From assembly GCA_000708835.1 (NCBI GenBank), contig DF237235.1, positions 47,934 to 111,933 on the forward strand: 64,000 bases of DNA. The letters run 5' to 3'. Positions 11,338 to 24,141 of the stretch are shown one piece after another. The translations under genes were made by a program, and so were the position numbers. Source of the DNA: Klebsormidium nitens (lineage: Eukaryota; Streptophyta; Klebsormidiophyceae; Klebsormidiales; Klebsormidiaceae). Positions within the stretch are counted from its first letter, which is position 1; every line of letters starts with the position of its first letter. Under the pieces are notes generated by a model, which was not told the DNA's origin, made no database searches, and saw nothing but the letters and a program-made list of their open reading frames with translations.

Positions 11338-14300
11338 TCACTTCCTTGGAACCAATTCGGGGACCCTGTATGCTGCCTTGCAATGGCACTGCACATGAAG
11401 AATCAGCCACCATTCAGAACCCAAAGAAGCTTGAAGGACAGTATCCAATGATGACCCAAAACAACTTCCCGAATTGTCACACAAAATTCAGACAATAGGT
11501 AAGGGTGTACTAGAAGCGTTCAATTGCGGTGGTGTAATCTGCATACTCGACCACAGCCAGCAAAATCCAAGCTCACTCTATCCAATCTCCAGATCATTGC
11601 CAAGCGACCACCAGATGAAGTGGCAGCCGGGGATGACACTGAAAATATGTAGATTGACGTATACTTCAGGTCTGGTCATCAACCATCACACACCGTACAA
11701 AGCAGGACCTGCAGTGTATCCAACCTTGGTAGTCGCTCACCTTGGCTTCGCCCTTCCCTTCGCAACTGGGACACTCGTCCTTGTGCCTCAGCTTCCCTTC
11801 CCATCTAATCTGCCCCGTTCCCTGGCACAGGTCACACGCAATGCGCCCCGCGCCCTTGCAGTCCCGGCACACCTTAGCCGGCGCAGTTGTGGCCCCCTTC
11901 TGCAGCAAGTTTGCACCCTGGCTAACGGCCCCAACAACACCGGCCACCGTGAGTGTAGCTGCCATCATGCCAGCCCCACCTGCAGGGTCAGAAAGTTGGG
12001 TAAGGAGTGATGTTGAGCACCTCTGCACGCAGTATGGATCAAGCACTTATTGTGGCTGTTGTGCGCATGTCAGACCTTTGTACTAGCTGCAGTCTCAAAA
12101 CATATGGGTAATCACAATCACACAGGCTATCGGAAACACGCTGTTTATGAGGAAGGACTCTTCGGGGGGGAAGTCGGCTAATAGAGAAGAAGCCTGTCAA
12201 TCGAAGCATGTCAATTAAAAGGTGGCGTTAGAGTTTGGCAGCAGCATGCCCCTGGCAAAAGGCCCCCTGAAGGCAACAAGCACTTGTCAGGCTGTTGCCT
12301 TACTGCCGCAGTTTGTATTTTACTCTCCCCTCCCTTCATGAATCACCTAACCTGCATCATTGTGCAGAAACTTTCTTGCACCAATCATATCAATGTGAGG
12401 TCAGTACGACAAAGAAAAGCAAGCACAAGTGAGCGCACTCACCCTTCAGTCCTCCGGGATTGAGCACCGGGGCTGCAACGCCAACGACCGACTTGAACCC
12501 CCTTCCGGACACGGCTTGCATGGACTGGGAGAGAGACGCGGGGGCGAGCCTCCCTGAGGTTTTGCGGCTGTGCACAATTGCTGGAACTGGTCCTGCAATT
12601 CAACCTGACGCTTCAGTAAGAAGCCAAATAGTCAGAAAATGTGAGAACGGGCTGTTGAGAGGTTGGCAGCGAGCGAAGTGCCTTGGAGCAGAAGAAATAC
12701 AGCAAAGAAGACGGTAGGGAAGGGACCACTGAGATTCGACGACCCAGCTCGTGCAGGGCCCGCGACATGTTGAAAAAGGAATCTGAAACTTGACCGCAAA
12801 CAAGGTTCCAAGCCTGTATCAGAGCTGCGAAGCCTCCCAATCAACATGCAAACAAGTAGCCCGGTGACTAGACAAACCTTTCTGACCTTGTTTAATGAGT
12901 TGGAATTGTATCAAAATCTGCGCAAAAGAGTTGAGAGACTTCTACAGATATAGCCCTCTACAAATGTACTGAAACAAACATAGCAAGTAAACCAACGTCA
13001 TACAGACAGAATACTTGACGAATTTTCTGGAAAATATGTGGCAAGTATCCCAACGTCGTATCCAGCAGGGCGTAGTAAAGCACAATGAAGACATGACTCG
13101 AATCCTCATCTTGCATGCATGCCCAGAATGTACCCAGAAACATCCCCCGCTTCTTTCAAACCTAGTTGCAGCGATTGGGCCCGGGGCGGGATACTTTATC
13201 TGCCCTGCTGAGCATAGATGTGAAGCTAAAATGACTCATGAAATCCACGATGTCAAAAACAACCGCCTGTTACCCGACAATCTTGATTGTATACAGAGGG
13301 TCTGACCGGCCAGCTTGCTTACCCGCATTTGTGCACTTTTGCCCATCGTCATGAATCCCACCCCCACTCCCTGCAAGGTCTTCGTCCAACACCCTAAACC
13401 CTTCCGCTGTCTTCCCCTGCGTGTGCTCTCGCACGTCCGGAGAGCACGCTGCCGCGCTAGTCACTAATCTTTGACCATTTTCCGGACTGTCTGAACCGCG
13501 TACTACCCCAGAGTGGTCGGCCGCAGCCGAAGATGACTCGTCCGCATACACAACCCCAATCTCCTGATCAGTGACGAGCTCCTTAGAAATGCCGTCGGAG
13601 AGGCCCCAGTGGCCAGGGACGGTGAGGCCGTCAGAGTTCGCGGTTGAGGTGGCGGAACAGGAAGGACGGAGCCTGAGCACAAAGAAACAACAAGAACTAA
13701 GAATAGACATACGAGCTGGCAGTCTTACCGAAGGTCGGAACCCATTGGAACCGCACTTCGTGAGTACACAGATTGAGACATTCTACCTACTAACAAGATA
13801 CAGCAAACGCCCACATTCTGTACTAAAAGATGTGAGCAACCAACTCCCTCTAGCTCAAATGCTTCCCAAAGAAACTCCAGACATGATTGCAAGATCGATC
13901 CGAAAACTTTATGATGACCATCAAAATGTGGCCAGCCCACGGATGTATTAACGACTGACGCAGGAGTCAAAAGACCCAGCTTAAATCTGCTCCAATGCTG
14001 TTTGACAAAAACACCAAGCAACGGGCAGCTAGGATAACTGGCAAGAATACCTACAACAACCGATGTGATTCAAAGAAAAGAATACAAACATTGACATGAG
14101 CCCCCGGACCTCAGCGCTCTTGAACCAGCCCGTATTGAACAGATTCGCTTTCTCCACATCCTTTTGAACCTATCCGTTTTCAATCAACTCGCTTCTATTG
14201 GCAGTTTATTCAACGCAGAAGCTCTTCAAAAGCTGCTCTCAGGAGGGGGATAACCAGGTCATTTGTGCATCTGTAGGGCTTTCACACCAACAATGTCTTG

Positions 14301-14719
14301 AATTCTAACGGCATGATGTCCAAAAATAGGCCAAGTCCACAACTTTTGGGACCAGTCTCAGAAGATTCATGCAACCCTGATGGCATGGAAAGAGTTCTTG
14401 CGAGTAACTCTTTCCGTGCCATCTGCAAACCGAAACTTGGCAGTACAGCTTACCTGTCATTCCTATCCAGAGCGTTTCCAAACCCACAGACCAACTCTTC
14501 ACCCGCGTACCATGCACTATCTGCCCTTGCACCGGTTCTGAACTCTGGTCTTGCAACCCGTGGCCCTTTCTCGAAACCATGTTTCCGAACCAGATTAGTC
14601 CACTGGCCTTCTACACCTGTTGCAAACCTTCCTGAGGAAGACACAGACTCATACCCCCTTCGCACATTCAGAACAGGGCCACATCGAAGGGCCGCGCAGT
14701 CCAGCGCGAGAGCGGACAT
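11338..14719 (-). CDS. DnaJ-type cysteine-rich zinc-finger protein, probably organelle-targeted
   Basis: Five exons: 14454-14719, 13323-13672, 12443-12592, 11741-11979 and 11338-11388, encoding 351 residues. The C-terminal third carries DnaJ-like zinc motifs: CRDCKGAG, CDLCQGTG and CPSCEGKG, ending KCHCKAAYRVPELVPRK. There is no J domain, as in the plastid BSD2/LQY1-like thiol and assembly factors. A hydrophobic stretch (AATLTVAGVVGAV) precedes the fingers and could be a membrane anchor. The first exon is rich in Ala, Arg and Ser with few acids, like a transit peptide. The middle (GHWGLSDGISKELVTDQ) is not recognised. An alternative start at 12768 splicing into the same exon 3 would give a 154-residue protein, but its donor (GTCGTC) is weak. 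The five-exon model uses good donors. Role in organelle protein assembly is inferred. Confidence 0.68.
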
Positions 14720-15649
14720 AGCTGAGCCACGGGATGGGCACTGATGAGCGGCTCAGAACGCTTAAACTCACACAAAACGCTTCGCGCAAAACAAAACTTG
14801 TCAGTCGAATTCGTTATCACTTCCTACTCTCCTTCCTGTGCTTTCACATCCAGATTCCAATCATACGAGAGGGCGCCCCTGAAACCAGGTGTTCTTGCTA
14901 GCTCAGAGTTCTTGATATCATTAAGCTGCTTTCTAGCTGCTGCACGAGGTCGATTGGTCACGGAACCCTGCGCAAGAGAGCGAAGGTTGAAACAGAAGAC
15001 GCGGAATCTCCTATCCACCCACTTGGATCGCCCTTTGATGGTCAACGGCGTGCCACGTCAGGTCGCCGCGATCTGCTGACATCATAAAGGTCGTCAAAGT
15101 TGCTTCTGCGGGATCGCGATTGGCTGGCGCTTTGCGGAACTGGATTTTTTTCCCGCGGAAGAAACATGCCTTTTCAAAAGTACCCAGGATTTATTCAACA
15201 TCAGCCGTACGATTGCATCTGCATTGTTAAACGGGCTTTGCATATTTCAGGTGATGTGAACCGCCAGATGCTGGAGAACTGCATGGACGGTTGGATCGTG
15301 GAGCTTCACCAAACCCTAATTTTCTCTTCGCAGCTAGCTGCCGTTCAGAATTTTGCGTTCAAGAAGGGCGCTTGGAAAGTGCAGCTGCCCCATGTTGGCG
15401 CACTGCACCGCTATTGCTCATGCTGCTGAGTTCCTTCAATTGACCAGCTACAACATAGGATACCTTCTCAGCTTGTGGGGCATTCTCCCTTTCAAATCTG
15501 CGCCTGACTTGCAGACCGGAAGAACTGATGAGTGCCACCAAATGCATCAGGCGAACAGGTTGAGCTCAAAAGCAAACGCCACTCCGATCTTATTCACCAT
15601 CCCTTTGAATTGAAGAAGCAAGTTGCCAGTCAAGGACTGGAAACTAGCA
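14720..15649. promoter_or_regulatory. Divergent promoter region, DnaJ-type gene / IFT54
   Basis: 930 bp between opposed start codons. It includes a telo-box at 15311-15319 followed 12 bp later by AGCTAGCT (15332-15339), both on the IFT54 side. No coding sequence is supported here. Confidence 0.6.
15311..15319 (+). promoter_or_regulatory. Telo-box AAACCCTAA upstream of IFT54
   Basis: Exact motif 331 bp before the IFT54 ATG, probably in or near the 5' UTR. Confidence 0.5.
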
Positions 15650-18600
15650 ATGGGTGAATTCTGGACGCTCACGCAGCAGCTGCTGCAGGGCGATGAGCCA
15701 CTCATCAAGCGCCCGAAGCTCACCGACGCGCTGTTGAACAAGCCACCCTTCCGTTTCTTGCATGACATCATCTCTGAGGTAGGAATCAAAGTCAAGTTCC
15801 TATGCTGGGACCAGAAGGCTCACAAGGTGGTGCAATTGCTGCTTAGAGAGGCTCCATTAAGGAGAGTGGAAGCTGCATTTGCAGATTATGACCAGGCTGA
15901 TACAGTACTAAGCCCTATCTAGTCTAGTAGTTGCTTTCATCGATGCATTTCTCCATTTCAGGTGACCCGAACCACAGGCTTTGCTGATGGTCTTTTCACA
16001 GAGGAGGAGCTAGTGTCCACAAACATCAAGGTAAGTTGGCCATTCAGCAAGCTGAATTTGTGCAACCTCAGTATTCACATTACCACCTATCCTCATGTCA
16101 TATGCAAGTATGCTTTTAAGCGGTGAGTTTGATTCGAGCTTTGTCCTCACGGTAGTTGTCTTCAGCCAATCAAGTGTGGGGCTGGCTCATTCGAAGCTCA
16201 AGCTTCAAAAGAACCAACAATAATATTCTGCAAACCTGGCTTAGTGTAATATGGCTGTTCCCAAAGTGGTGCTCAAAACTCTTCCTGCCCCCATGACTTT
16301 ACCTGCTCCTGTCTTGCAGGACAAGGATGGGAAGGTGGCATATCTGACCAAGATCATAAATTGCGTTGGCCTTGCACTGGATCAGAATGTCCCGGCGAGA
16401 CCACTTAAGGTGCGCCACATTTGCATGAGCCCATACCTCAGAAGAAGGCGTATCCGACCAAATGAGCTGATATGAGAATGGACTGCACATTGTCCCTGTG
16501 CTCTATTCGTAGCATAGACTCGAAGGGCGTTTTCTATGGCATCGAGGCCCTGTGAATATGCGACCGGTGGATACACTTAAACAAGCTGAAAAGCTTCTGA
16601 TAGTGTTTGTTGGTACTCGCAGATTGTCGCTGGACTTGAACCTGAGAATACAAACAGGTTCCTGCAGGTGAGTCCGTTTTTGACAGCTAGAAATCTGAGG
16701 GGCACATGAAGGCTAGAGTCTGGCCACTCCTTCATGGAAAACCTTACTCTTGCCAAGTTTACACAAGCCAAATTGTAGTTGCCGCTCCGCTCACCCTCCA
16801 GCTTTCTTTCGCTGATTCCCTCCTGGGACGTATTGTCTTCAAACACCATGTGTGCCGCCACCCAGAAGCTCCGACAGGCTGCTTGTTGTCCTTGCAACGG
16901 AGCCCTGTACTTCGTTCTCCAAGTACTTCCACAGATTTACGGTTTAGTAGTTGCAATTTTAACAATGGCATCGTCAAAAGACAAAGACCTTGAATGTTCA
17001 ATATTTCCCAATCCTTCTCTGATACTCCCATTCTGTTTCTGTACAGATGCTGGCTGAGGCTGCCACGAGTGGCAGCCCATCATCGCAGCTGGCTGTGCAA
17101 AAAGTTTTGGCAGGGGAGCAGATGACAGCAAAGGGTGGGGCAGACAGGTACGTGCCCCAACACTCAGCCCTTCCAGATCCTTGCCGTTTTTGACTGAGTA
17201 GCCTGAAAGTGCCCTAATAAAATTCCATCCGACTTAGTGTCTTGCGGCCTACTTCCTTGAACCGAAGCCCTGCTGTATGCTGTGTTAAGACGTTCTTTGA
17301 AAATCACCCGCCAGAAGTGACTGTTCTTGGCCTGCAAAGATGTGCTACAGCTCTTTGGCTGATGTTTGAACACTCATGCTCGCTTTCTGAAGTCACCTTT
17401 GGCAGCGTACTACCGTGACCAATCTTGCCAGCAAATTTCGGTCATCTTCGAAGCTCACGATTCGAGTCCGTTTCCCATACAAAGTGCCCTTCGCTTTCCC
17501 TGAACGAAGACATGCCTACAGCGACCGTAACTTCAGCTTTTCCCTTCTCGCGAACGGGATTCACCAAACACACTCAGACGTAGGGTTGAGTTGCCGGCAC
17601 GAACAATAACCAGGGTCCCTCCCTGTCATCTCCGCAGGTCCCAACGAACGTCAGAATCCTTTCCCCCGGCTCCCCAACCAGAGGGATCCCCAGCCCTAGC
17701 CCCTCCCCCTCCGGCAACCGAACCCGTTTCTCGAGGCCCCGCACGACCAGCGTCCAGCCAAAGCGAAGCTCGGCGAGCAAGCACGCCCGCGTTGGATCCT
17801 TCACGGGGGCACCCGGCGCAGGAAAGTGGGGAGAGACCGGCAAGCGGAGTCGGTGAAAAAGCCGCGCCTAGTTCGGAACCGGCTGGGGCGGCAAGAGCGG
17901 AGCCTGTGAGGAGGACGTCAACTGCCGAGGCGCCAAAAGGTTGGTAAACGCCTGAGTTGCGGGATCCACTGTTTGTATTTCCGTGGGGCCTGTACCAGTG
18001 GACCAGATCTCCTCATATGAAGAGACATTTTGTCGTACGCTTGGCCACTGCGTGTGCGGGCGGTCGCTTGCTCTGCAGTTGAATGTCAGCCGACGACTCT
18101 GCTTCGCGATAGCCCTCGTGCGAAAGCAAACCCGTGCTTTTCGTACCTCAACGTTGTCCGGATATCGATTACTGGGGCAAGGTGTAGTGATTGATCGTCA
18201 ACCTTAGCGAGAGCCCATTGAAGGGTTCGTATCTGCTTTGACCCCAATATGTGAGTGTGCAAAAAGTGCTGAAATACTTTATCGATGCACTTGTGAAGTA
18301 CAACAGAGATCCTTGGTGGGTCTGCAGCGGAGGGGCGTGCAGCGGAAGGGCGGACCGGAAGTGCGGCGCAGCAGCAACGGCAGCAGCAGCCGCCTGCGGC
18401 CGTCACCACGTCCCAGCTGGCAGATGACGACGACGGGCCGAGACAGAGGGAACCCGAGTCAGGTGAGGAAAACGGCTGTTCTAAAACGGGCGTAGGCCGT
18501 CATAACGATGGCATCATCAAAATGTGACGGCGACAGAAAGCAAACACCAGTAACCCTCCGAAAAAATCAATGTGGGGTTTGTTGCCGTCCGTTCGGAAAG

Positions 18601-21600
18601 AAATCGACTACGCCCACTTTAAGCTCTGCCGCTCAACTAGACGGGAATTATGTCGTGAAAGCAGAGTAGATATGTGGCGATGGTTGCCCTTAGGATGACA
18701 GGTCAACCGCAACCGGCATGACGGGCATCGTTCCACTCTCGATAGGTACTGACGCGTTCAAGAGCTTCTAGGCGTATAAAAGAATCTGTCCGTTTCGGAC
18801 CATTGTGAGGCAGCTATTTAGGGCGGTCGGTCGATTCATCATAGGCAAGAATCAGGCCTAGTTGAGGTTGGATCGACGGGAGGATTTGGACTCTGTTGGA
18901 ATTGGCTTTTCGAGCTTTTGCGATCCCGGTCGATTGGTCAACTATCCCAGCGACTTGGTAGCTGGTCTGGGGAGAAAGTTGCAGCGCGAATCGTTCAAGG
19001 CGTGGGTACCGGTGTCCGGAACGTTCCTTCCAGTTGTACAGTAGGCTTTGTCGTCTTCACGACGACAGAGCGATGGCAGTGACAGCCGCTTGCGAGGGGG
19101 CCTTTCAGAGAAGAGATGCTTGAGGGCTTGAATGAAACTGGCCCGTGTGCTTGGTCACATAAAATCTTCACCATCAACACTTCAACCTCGTCAGCTTTGA
19201 ATGTCAAGCCGTCGCCCACCGATGCCCTTACCGTTCACTCCTGCACCGCACAATGGCCGTGGATAACAACCTATGGCCACTCTGCATATAGCGGAATGAT
19301 TCCTTCACACCCTATCCTTTTCCCTTGTCAGGTTCGAAGGTTAGAGCCGTCCCCTGCTTGCTTTTCACCCGCCACAGCCCCACAATCGACCACTCCTGTG
19401 ACAGAGCGTTCGGCCATTTAAGAAGCGGTTTTACTCTCGTTCATACCGCAAATAGTTCCCTCACAATGAACTCTTCCTCCCTTCAGGTTCAAAGGTCGAG
19501 CCGTCTCCCCACGTTGCCCCCCAACCGGCCACGCCTGCGCCCGCACAACGACCGTTCTAAGGAGCCCAAGCGCCCCTCTGCATACACTTAAAAGAACTCT
19601 CACAGTCTATTCTTCATCCTCGTCAGGTTCGAAGGTCGAGCCGTCTCCCCCGGTTGCCCCCCAACCGGCCACTCCTGCACCCGCCCAGCGGCCCGGGACG
19701 GCTTCCCGAGGACCGATGAGGCCCCAGTCAGCGCGACGCGGCCCTCCGAAGCTGCCAACGAACGTGGTGACGCCGGATAAGAAGCCGGAAACAAGGCCCG
19801 GGCCAGCGCCAGGGAGTGTGCCGCCGGGAAGCGGTCCCCTGGAGCGAACGGGTGAGTCGCGGTGGTTTGAGGACTTGACTGCTTGGAATTTCAGAAAGTC
19901 GATTCCGGGCTGGGTTCTCGTTTCTTTGCGATCGTCTTATGTGTTACCTGTTCAAAGTCAGGAGGGACTGCAAAGCTGGATTCCCGACCCCTCATCGACT
20001 ACTTATGAAAGGAGCTTCAGTTTCTTGTGACGTGAGGAAATGCTCCCAACTCGAGCATGGAACGATCGCTGCCGCGTGCTCAGTAGTCCCTCGGCTTTCT
20101 CTTAGTAACGGTGCTCTCTCTTCAAGTCAACCCGTGCTATTCGGTGTCCGCACATGGCGTTGAAGTGATACCCTTCTTGCTCTACCCGTTGCGCTAAAGA
20201 ATGGTCGGAGAACATTTCTCATGAAACGGACGGTTAATCAGCGAGTTAGGAAAGACTACTTGGCGCTGCGGGTGTATTAGCTCTGACAAGCAGCCCAACA
20301 TGCAATATCCTCCAATACACTGACTCAAGCAGTCCCCGTTCGGTCTCTTGAGCAGCAAAAAACGCCAATTGTCATGGTTAATGTCTTGATGAATCTTTCA
20401 TGTGACGTCAACTTGTGCAGGCTCTGCCAGGAAGAGCGGACGTGAGGCGACTCCGCCGGCAGCGGTTCCGCCGGCCGCGATCATTCCGGCGGTACCTGAA
20501 GACGACGACGATGACGAAGGTGAGTCGTTTAATCTGCGACTGACTTACGAATCGGACTTGCTTTTCTCCCTTGTGGAGTTGACGTTCGACCGAAGTGATC
20601 AGGCGGCAAGTACGAAGGACCGTACTCGGCTTGGGCATAAGCTGCAAAGACTCTGCTAATAAATCTGCTTATGTCAGTTCCGCTGTCGACCGGGAACAGC
20701 GTTTCGCTGCGGTGTAGTCTCTTGTGACGTCACTGCGGATGCGTGTACGGCCGACTCAGAACGCTGAACGCTTCTGTGAAAGATTGGGTTTAGGAAGAAA
20801 GAATCCGTATCCGATTTGGCAAAGGCTTTGCTGAAATGATTGTGGTCCAGAGGATCTGTTGGAGCAGCTGAGTAAGTTTGTTTCAGTTTGCTGGTTGTTC
20901 AATACCCACGTTTACGCGTTCTTATGCAACCTTGATCACCACATGCTCGACCAGGGTTCTTCAATGCATTCTTCGCGTTTGGCCCCGTACCTGTTCTGCC
21001 TTCTTTTTTGAGCCTTTCCGTTCTCGAATACTTCTCCACTGGGATTTTGCGCTCTTGCTCTTTCCGCTCTAGTCTTCCCGCCCTCATCGTCCGTCAATGA
21101 TTCTCCTCGACGTTATATTTTACTGAGATTGTCGTTTTTAGTCCTTCACTCTCTGATCCTTCCGCTCCGACACTAAACTCTCCGAATTTTTCCACTATAA
21201 CCCTTTCCGCTCCCAATCCTTCCGCCTTAACGCTGTCCGCTCTGACGCTTTCCGCTGAGACTTTTTCCCGACTCGACTCCTTCCGCTCTGACCCTTCCGC
21301 CTCCAATGTCTCCCACTCTGACGCTTTCGCTGTGACTCTTTCCGCTGCGTGTCCTTCCGCTCTGACCCTTCCCTCTCCGATTCCTTCCGCTCTGACCCTT
21401 TCCGCTCCGACTTGGCAGGCATCACGATCGTGGACAGCCACCCCGTGGCGGATGACGTCAGCCTGCCTGAGGGCGCCGGCAAGCTGGTGCGTGACATTCT
21501 GGAGACGCGGAAAGACCTGGAGAAATCCGAGGACGGGGCGGCGCTGGGGCGGACGCTGTCGATGAACGGCAAAACGGACAGCGTCAAAAAGGAGGAGGTA

Positions 21601-22965
21601 AGCTTAGATGTCGGAGAGTTGTGGAAGATCTGCTGTAATGAGATTTTTGGAAGATTTGCGCCCATCAGAGTTTGGAACAACGCTTCTCTCAGTGGCAAGG
21701 GAAATGGCAAGACGGACATTGTCAAGAAGGAGAGGGTGGGCAGTTAATACCGTATTATGGATCTGATGCCTGTCGAGGGAGTTGCTACTTATCGATTTTG
21801 CGCTGTGCCAAGATAATTGACAAATCGAGCTTTCATTCTTAATATTGCCTGGTTGAGGGGCCTGCTCTTGTCGTTTTGCGCTGTGCCAGGGTACTTTTTC
21901 GATGAAGCTTGTATCTTTTGTTTGAACAATTTCCACCTCTTGTCTCGCGCAGTTGGCCCGGCTGCGCGGCGTGGTGCAGTCGCTGTGCCAGAGCGCGACG
22001 CCGCTGGGCAAGAGCATGGAGTACCTGCAGGAGGACCTGGAGAACATGGGCAAGGAGTTCCACCACTGGAACAAGGAGAAGAAACAGCACGCCGCCAAGC
22101 TCGATGAGGAGCGCCGGTGAGTCACCGTTCCGTTCGATGGGCCACGTGTTGCGAGACCCTCGAAATCCAGAAACGTTTTGCATCCGGATGCAACCAGAAG
22201 GCAGTGTGTTGTCTTTCAGAAAATCTGGAATGAAGAGTTTAGAAGCTCTCAGGGTCTCAGCTCAATGTTATCCGAAGCCGCTTCGCGTACTTTGCCAGGG
22301 TCCCGAGTCAGGAACAGAGTGGAGAGTGTAACGTTCTCATGATTGTTTCTTATGCTGCAAAGGGCAGTAAGTGAAATTTGCCAAGGTCTGAACCTGATGG
22401 AAGGACTTCAGAAAAGGTCTTCCGGATGGGTTCATGTGACATCGTACATTCCTGTCTTGGAAGAAAATTCAGGTGGAGTACGGCCAAACGTTACGTTGCA
22501 CATGTGCACGGCGTACGTGTGAGATCGCTTTTATACTTGCGGTACTGCTTCCGAGGGGCGAAGCGATGAACGCCTTGGAGTACGCTCAGGCTCGCAACAT
22601 AGTCTGCCAATGGCTGTGGCAATTTGTGTTCCCCTTGAACGGAGCATCACTTGCCGTCCCTCGCACGTCCAGGATCAGGTGATATTGGTCTCGTCACGGG
22701 GCTCTGCTTCGGGACGCGTTCCCTAAGAAGCAAACCCGGCAGTTGCCAATCACGTGCTTGGTCTCCTGACTAGCCTTTTCGCTGACGCAGGCTGACGCAA
22801 GAGGCGCTGCAAGCCCCGCTCAGCCAGCTGGCTGACTTGGAGGACGAGATCAAACAGAAGCGCGAGGCGTTGGATACGCTCAAGGCTCAGGTTTGGCGGA
22901 ACGACGAGACCATTCAGGGCCTGCTGAAATTGGTCATGGCGGGCCCGAGCGGTGGCGCCCGGTAG
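15650..22965 (+). CDS. IFT54: Intraflagellar transport protein 54 (TRAF3IP1/MIP-T3 homologue)
   Basis: A component of IFT-B that binds tubulin and IFT20 and moves cargo along axonemes. Twelve exons: 15650-15778, 15962-16030, 16320-16409, 16623-16667, 17047-17147, 17638-17939, 18328-18462, 19627-19851, 20421-20519, 21419-21597, 21953-22116 and 22791-22965, encoding 570 residues. The N-terminal CH-like domain (about 1-145) has IKRPKLTDALLNKPPFRFLH, the family hallmark, then TTGFADGLFT. Residues ~146-410 are Pro/Ser/Arg-rich and disordered, with acidic runs such as LADDDDG and EDDDDDEG. The C-terminal part (GGKLVRDILETRKDLEK-like and SMEYLQEDLENMGKEFHHW) is the coiled coil that pairs with IFT20. 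The human protein is 691 residues. Presence implies that the organism builds flagella by IFT. Confidence 0.95.
19186..19700 (+). repeat. Tandem copies of the IFT54 exon 8 acceptor and 5' edge
   Basis: Four units each start with a CAG acceptor and the exon-8 opening. Acceptor-plus-one positions are 19195, 19332, 19488 and 19627 (spacing 137, 156, 139). Only the last joins a complete exon. The copy at 19488 reads in frame for about 24 codons (SKVEPSPHVAPQPATPAPAQ) and then meets TAA; the copy at 19332 carries a 1-bp gain that shifts frame; the copy at 19195 is the most diverged. Confidence 0.85.
21120..21415 (+). repeat. Pyrimidine-rich ~15-bp minisatellite in IFT54 intron 9
   Basis: About 18 imperfect units resembling TTCCGCTCTGACCCT run directly into the exon-10 acceptor at 21418. 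The array therefore makes up the polypyrimidine tract of this intron. Confidence 0.8.
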
Positions 22966-24141
22966 CAGTTCCTGTTCGAAAATTGATGGGACTTTACGGT
23001 TAAAACCCTGGCTCATGCAGACGTCGTCGCCATGACCTGCTGCGACGCGCTCATGGGTTGCCGGCAATATCAAGAAACCTGCATATCTTCTCAGTCAGTG
23101 GGCACCGTTACGATGAGATGTGGATCGATTGGCCGTTGAACGGAACTCGGCAGCTCGTGCAGCCGCGGCTCTTCACGTTGGGAGTGCCAACAGCCTGCTA
23201 GGCAGAAAACGATATTGCTGGCGTCCACCGTCTGTTGATGCTTAATATATAGCTGGCTAAGCCAAGAACAATTGAAACGAAATGTCGTGTTTACGCGTGA
23301 CGCGCGGGCCAAGTGAGTACTTGCAATACATAGTTGAACGCTTCCAATCGTCGCTGCTGTAGAGTCTTGTGTTTCTGAGTGTATACTAGCCGTGCAAGCT
23401 GGCATGCACTAGGTTAGCTGCCGGACCGGAGCTTTAGCGGTGTCATGGGTGCGCGGTGGCAGCCATATAGCTAGCTCTGCGCACTGGCATAAGCGTACAG
23501 GAGCATTGCCGCGTGCCACTATATCGTATACTTTTAACATCAGATCTCCGATGAACGATCAATCGCGCAATTCAGCATATGAAGGTACTCGTATTTGCTC
23601 GCCACCACCTTGATTCTAATACATCTGGCACATGTATAAGTAGCTAGAGGGCCAAGATCTTCGAGCAGGGCGGCCCATGCCCAAGCCATGCATGGCCCGC
23701 AACTGCCTGGCATGTAGGCGCGGGCGGCCAGTGGCGCACATATATGAATCGGTTGCACCTTATAAGCCCAATAACTAGCTCAATTTTCTTGACAAAGTAC
23801 TAAATAATGCGAGCTTGAGAGTCCGAAAGCTGCCTGCACATTTGTTAGGAGGAACACTTGCACCATGTGATGCACACGACGCTATGATTTGTCTGCACTG
23901 CAATCACCCGCCCGTGGGCTTGACACTACCGCAACTACCCGCCTGTGGGCAAGCCTGAACCACCTGGGCTGCGCGCACCCGGCATCCGATGCTGATCAGT
24001 AGACACACCGTCTACGATTGAGAAGCCCGGCCAATATTGAATCGAGGCCGGCGGAGATGACTCATCTAGCTCATCGACATACGACAAACAATGCTGAAGA
24101 CCTGAAAGCACGGACATGTACAAGGTAAAGAAACGCCGTTA
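22966..24141. other. Convergent intergenic region, IFT54 / C9orf85-like
   Basis: Both genes terminate here. It contains AGCTAGCT at 23469-23476, TAGCTAG near 23641 and CATGCATGG near 23687. No credible coding or RNA gene was seen. Confidence 0.5.

Noticed and set aside
12744-12768. Separate short DnaJ-type gene starting at 12768
   Set aside because: Frame works, but the donor GTCGTC is poor and the upstream exons splice into the same acceptor with a strong GTAAGC donor. Kept only as an alternative.
14298-14744. 148-codon plus-strand frame opposite DnaJ-type exon 1
   Set aside because: It is the antisense shadow of the minus-strand exon, which has better splice support and a transit-like start.
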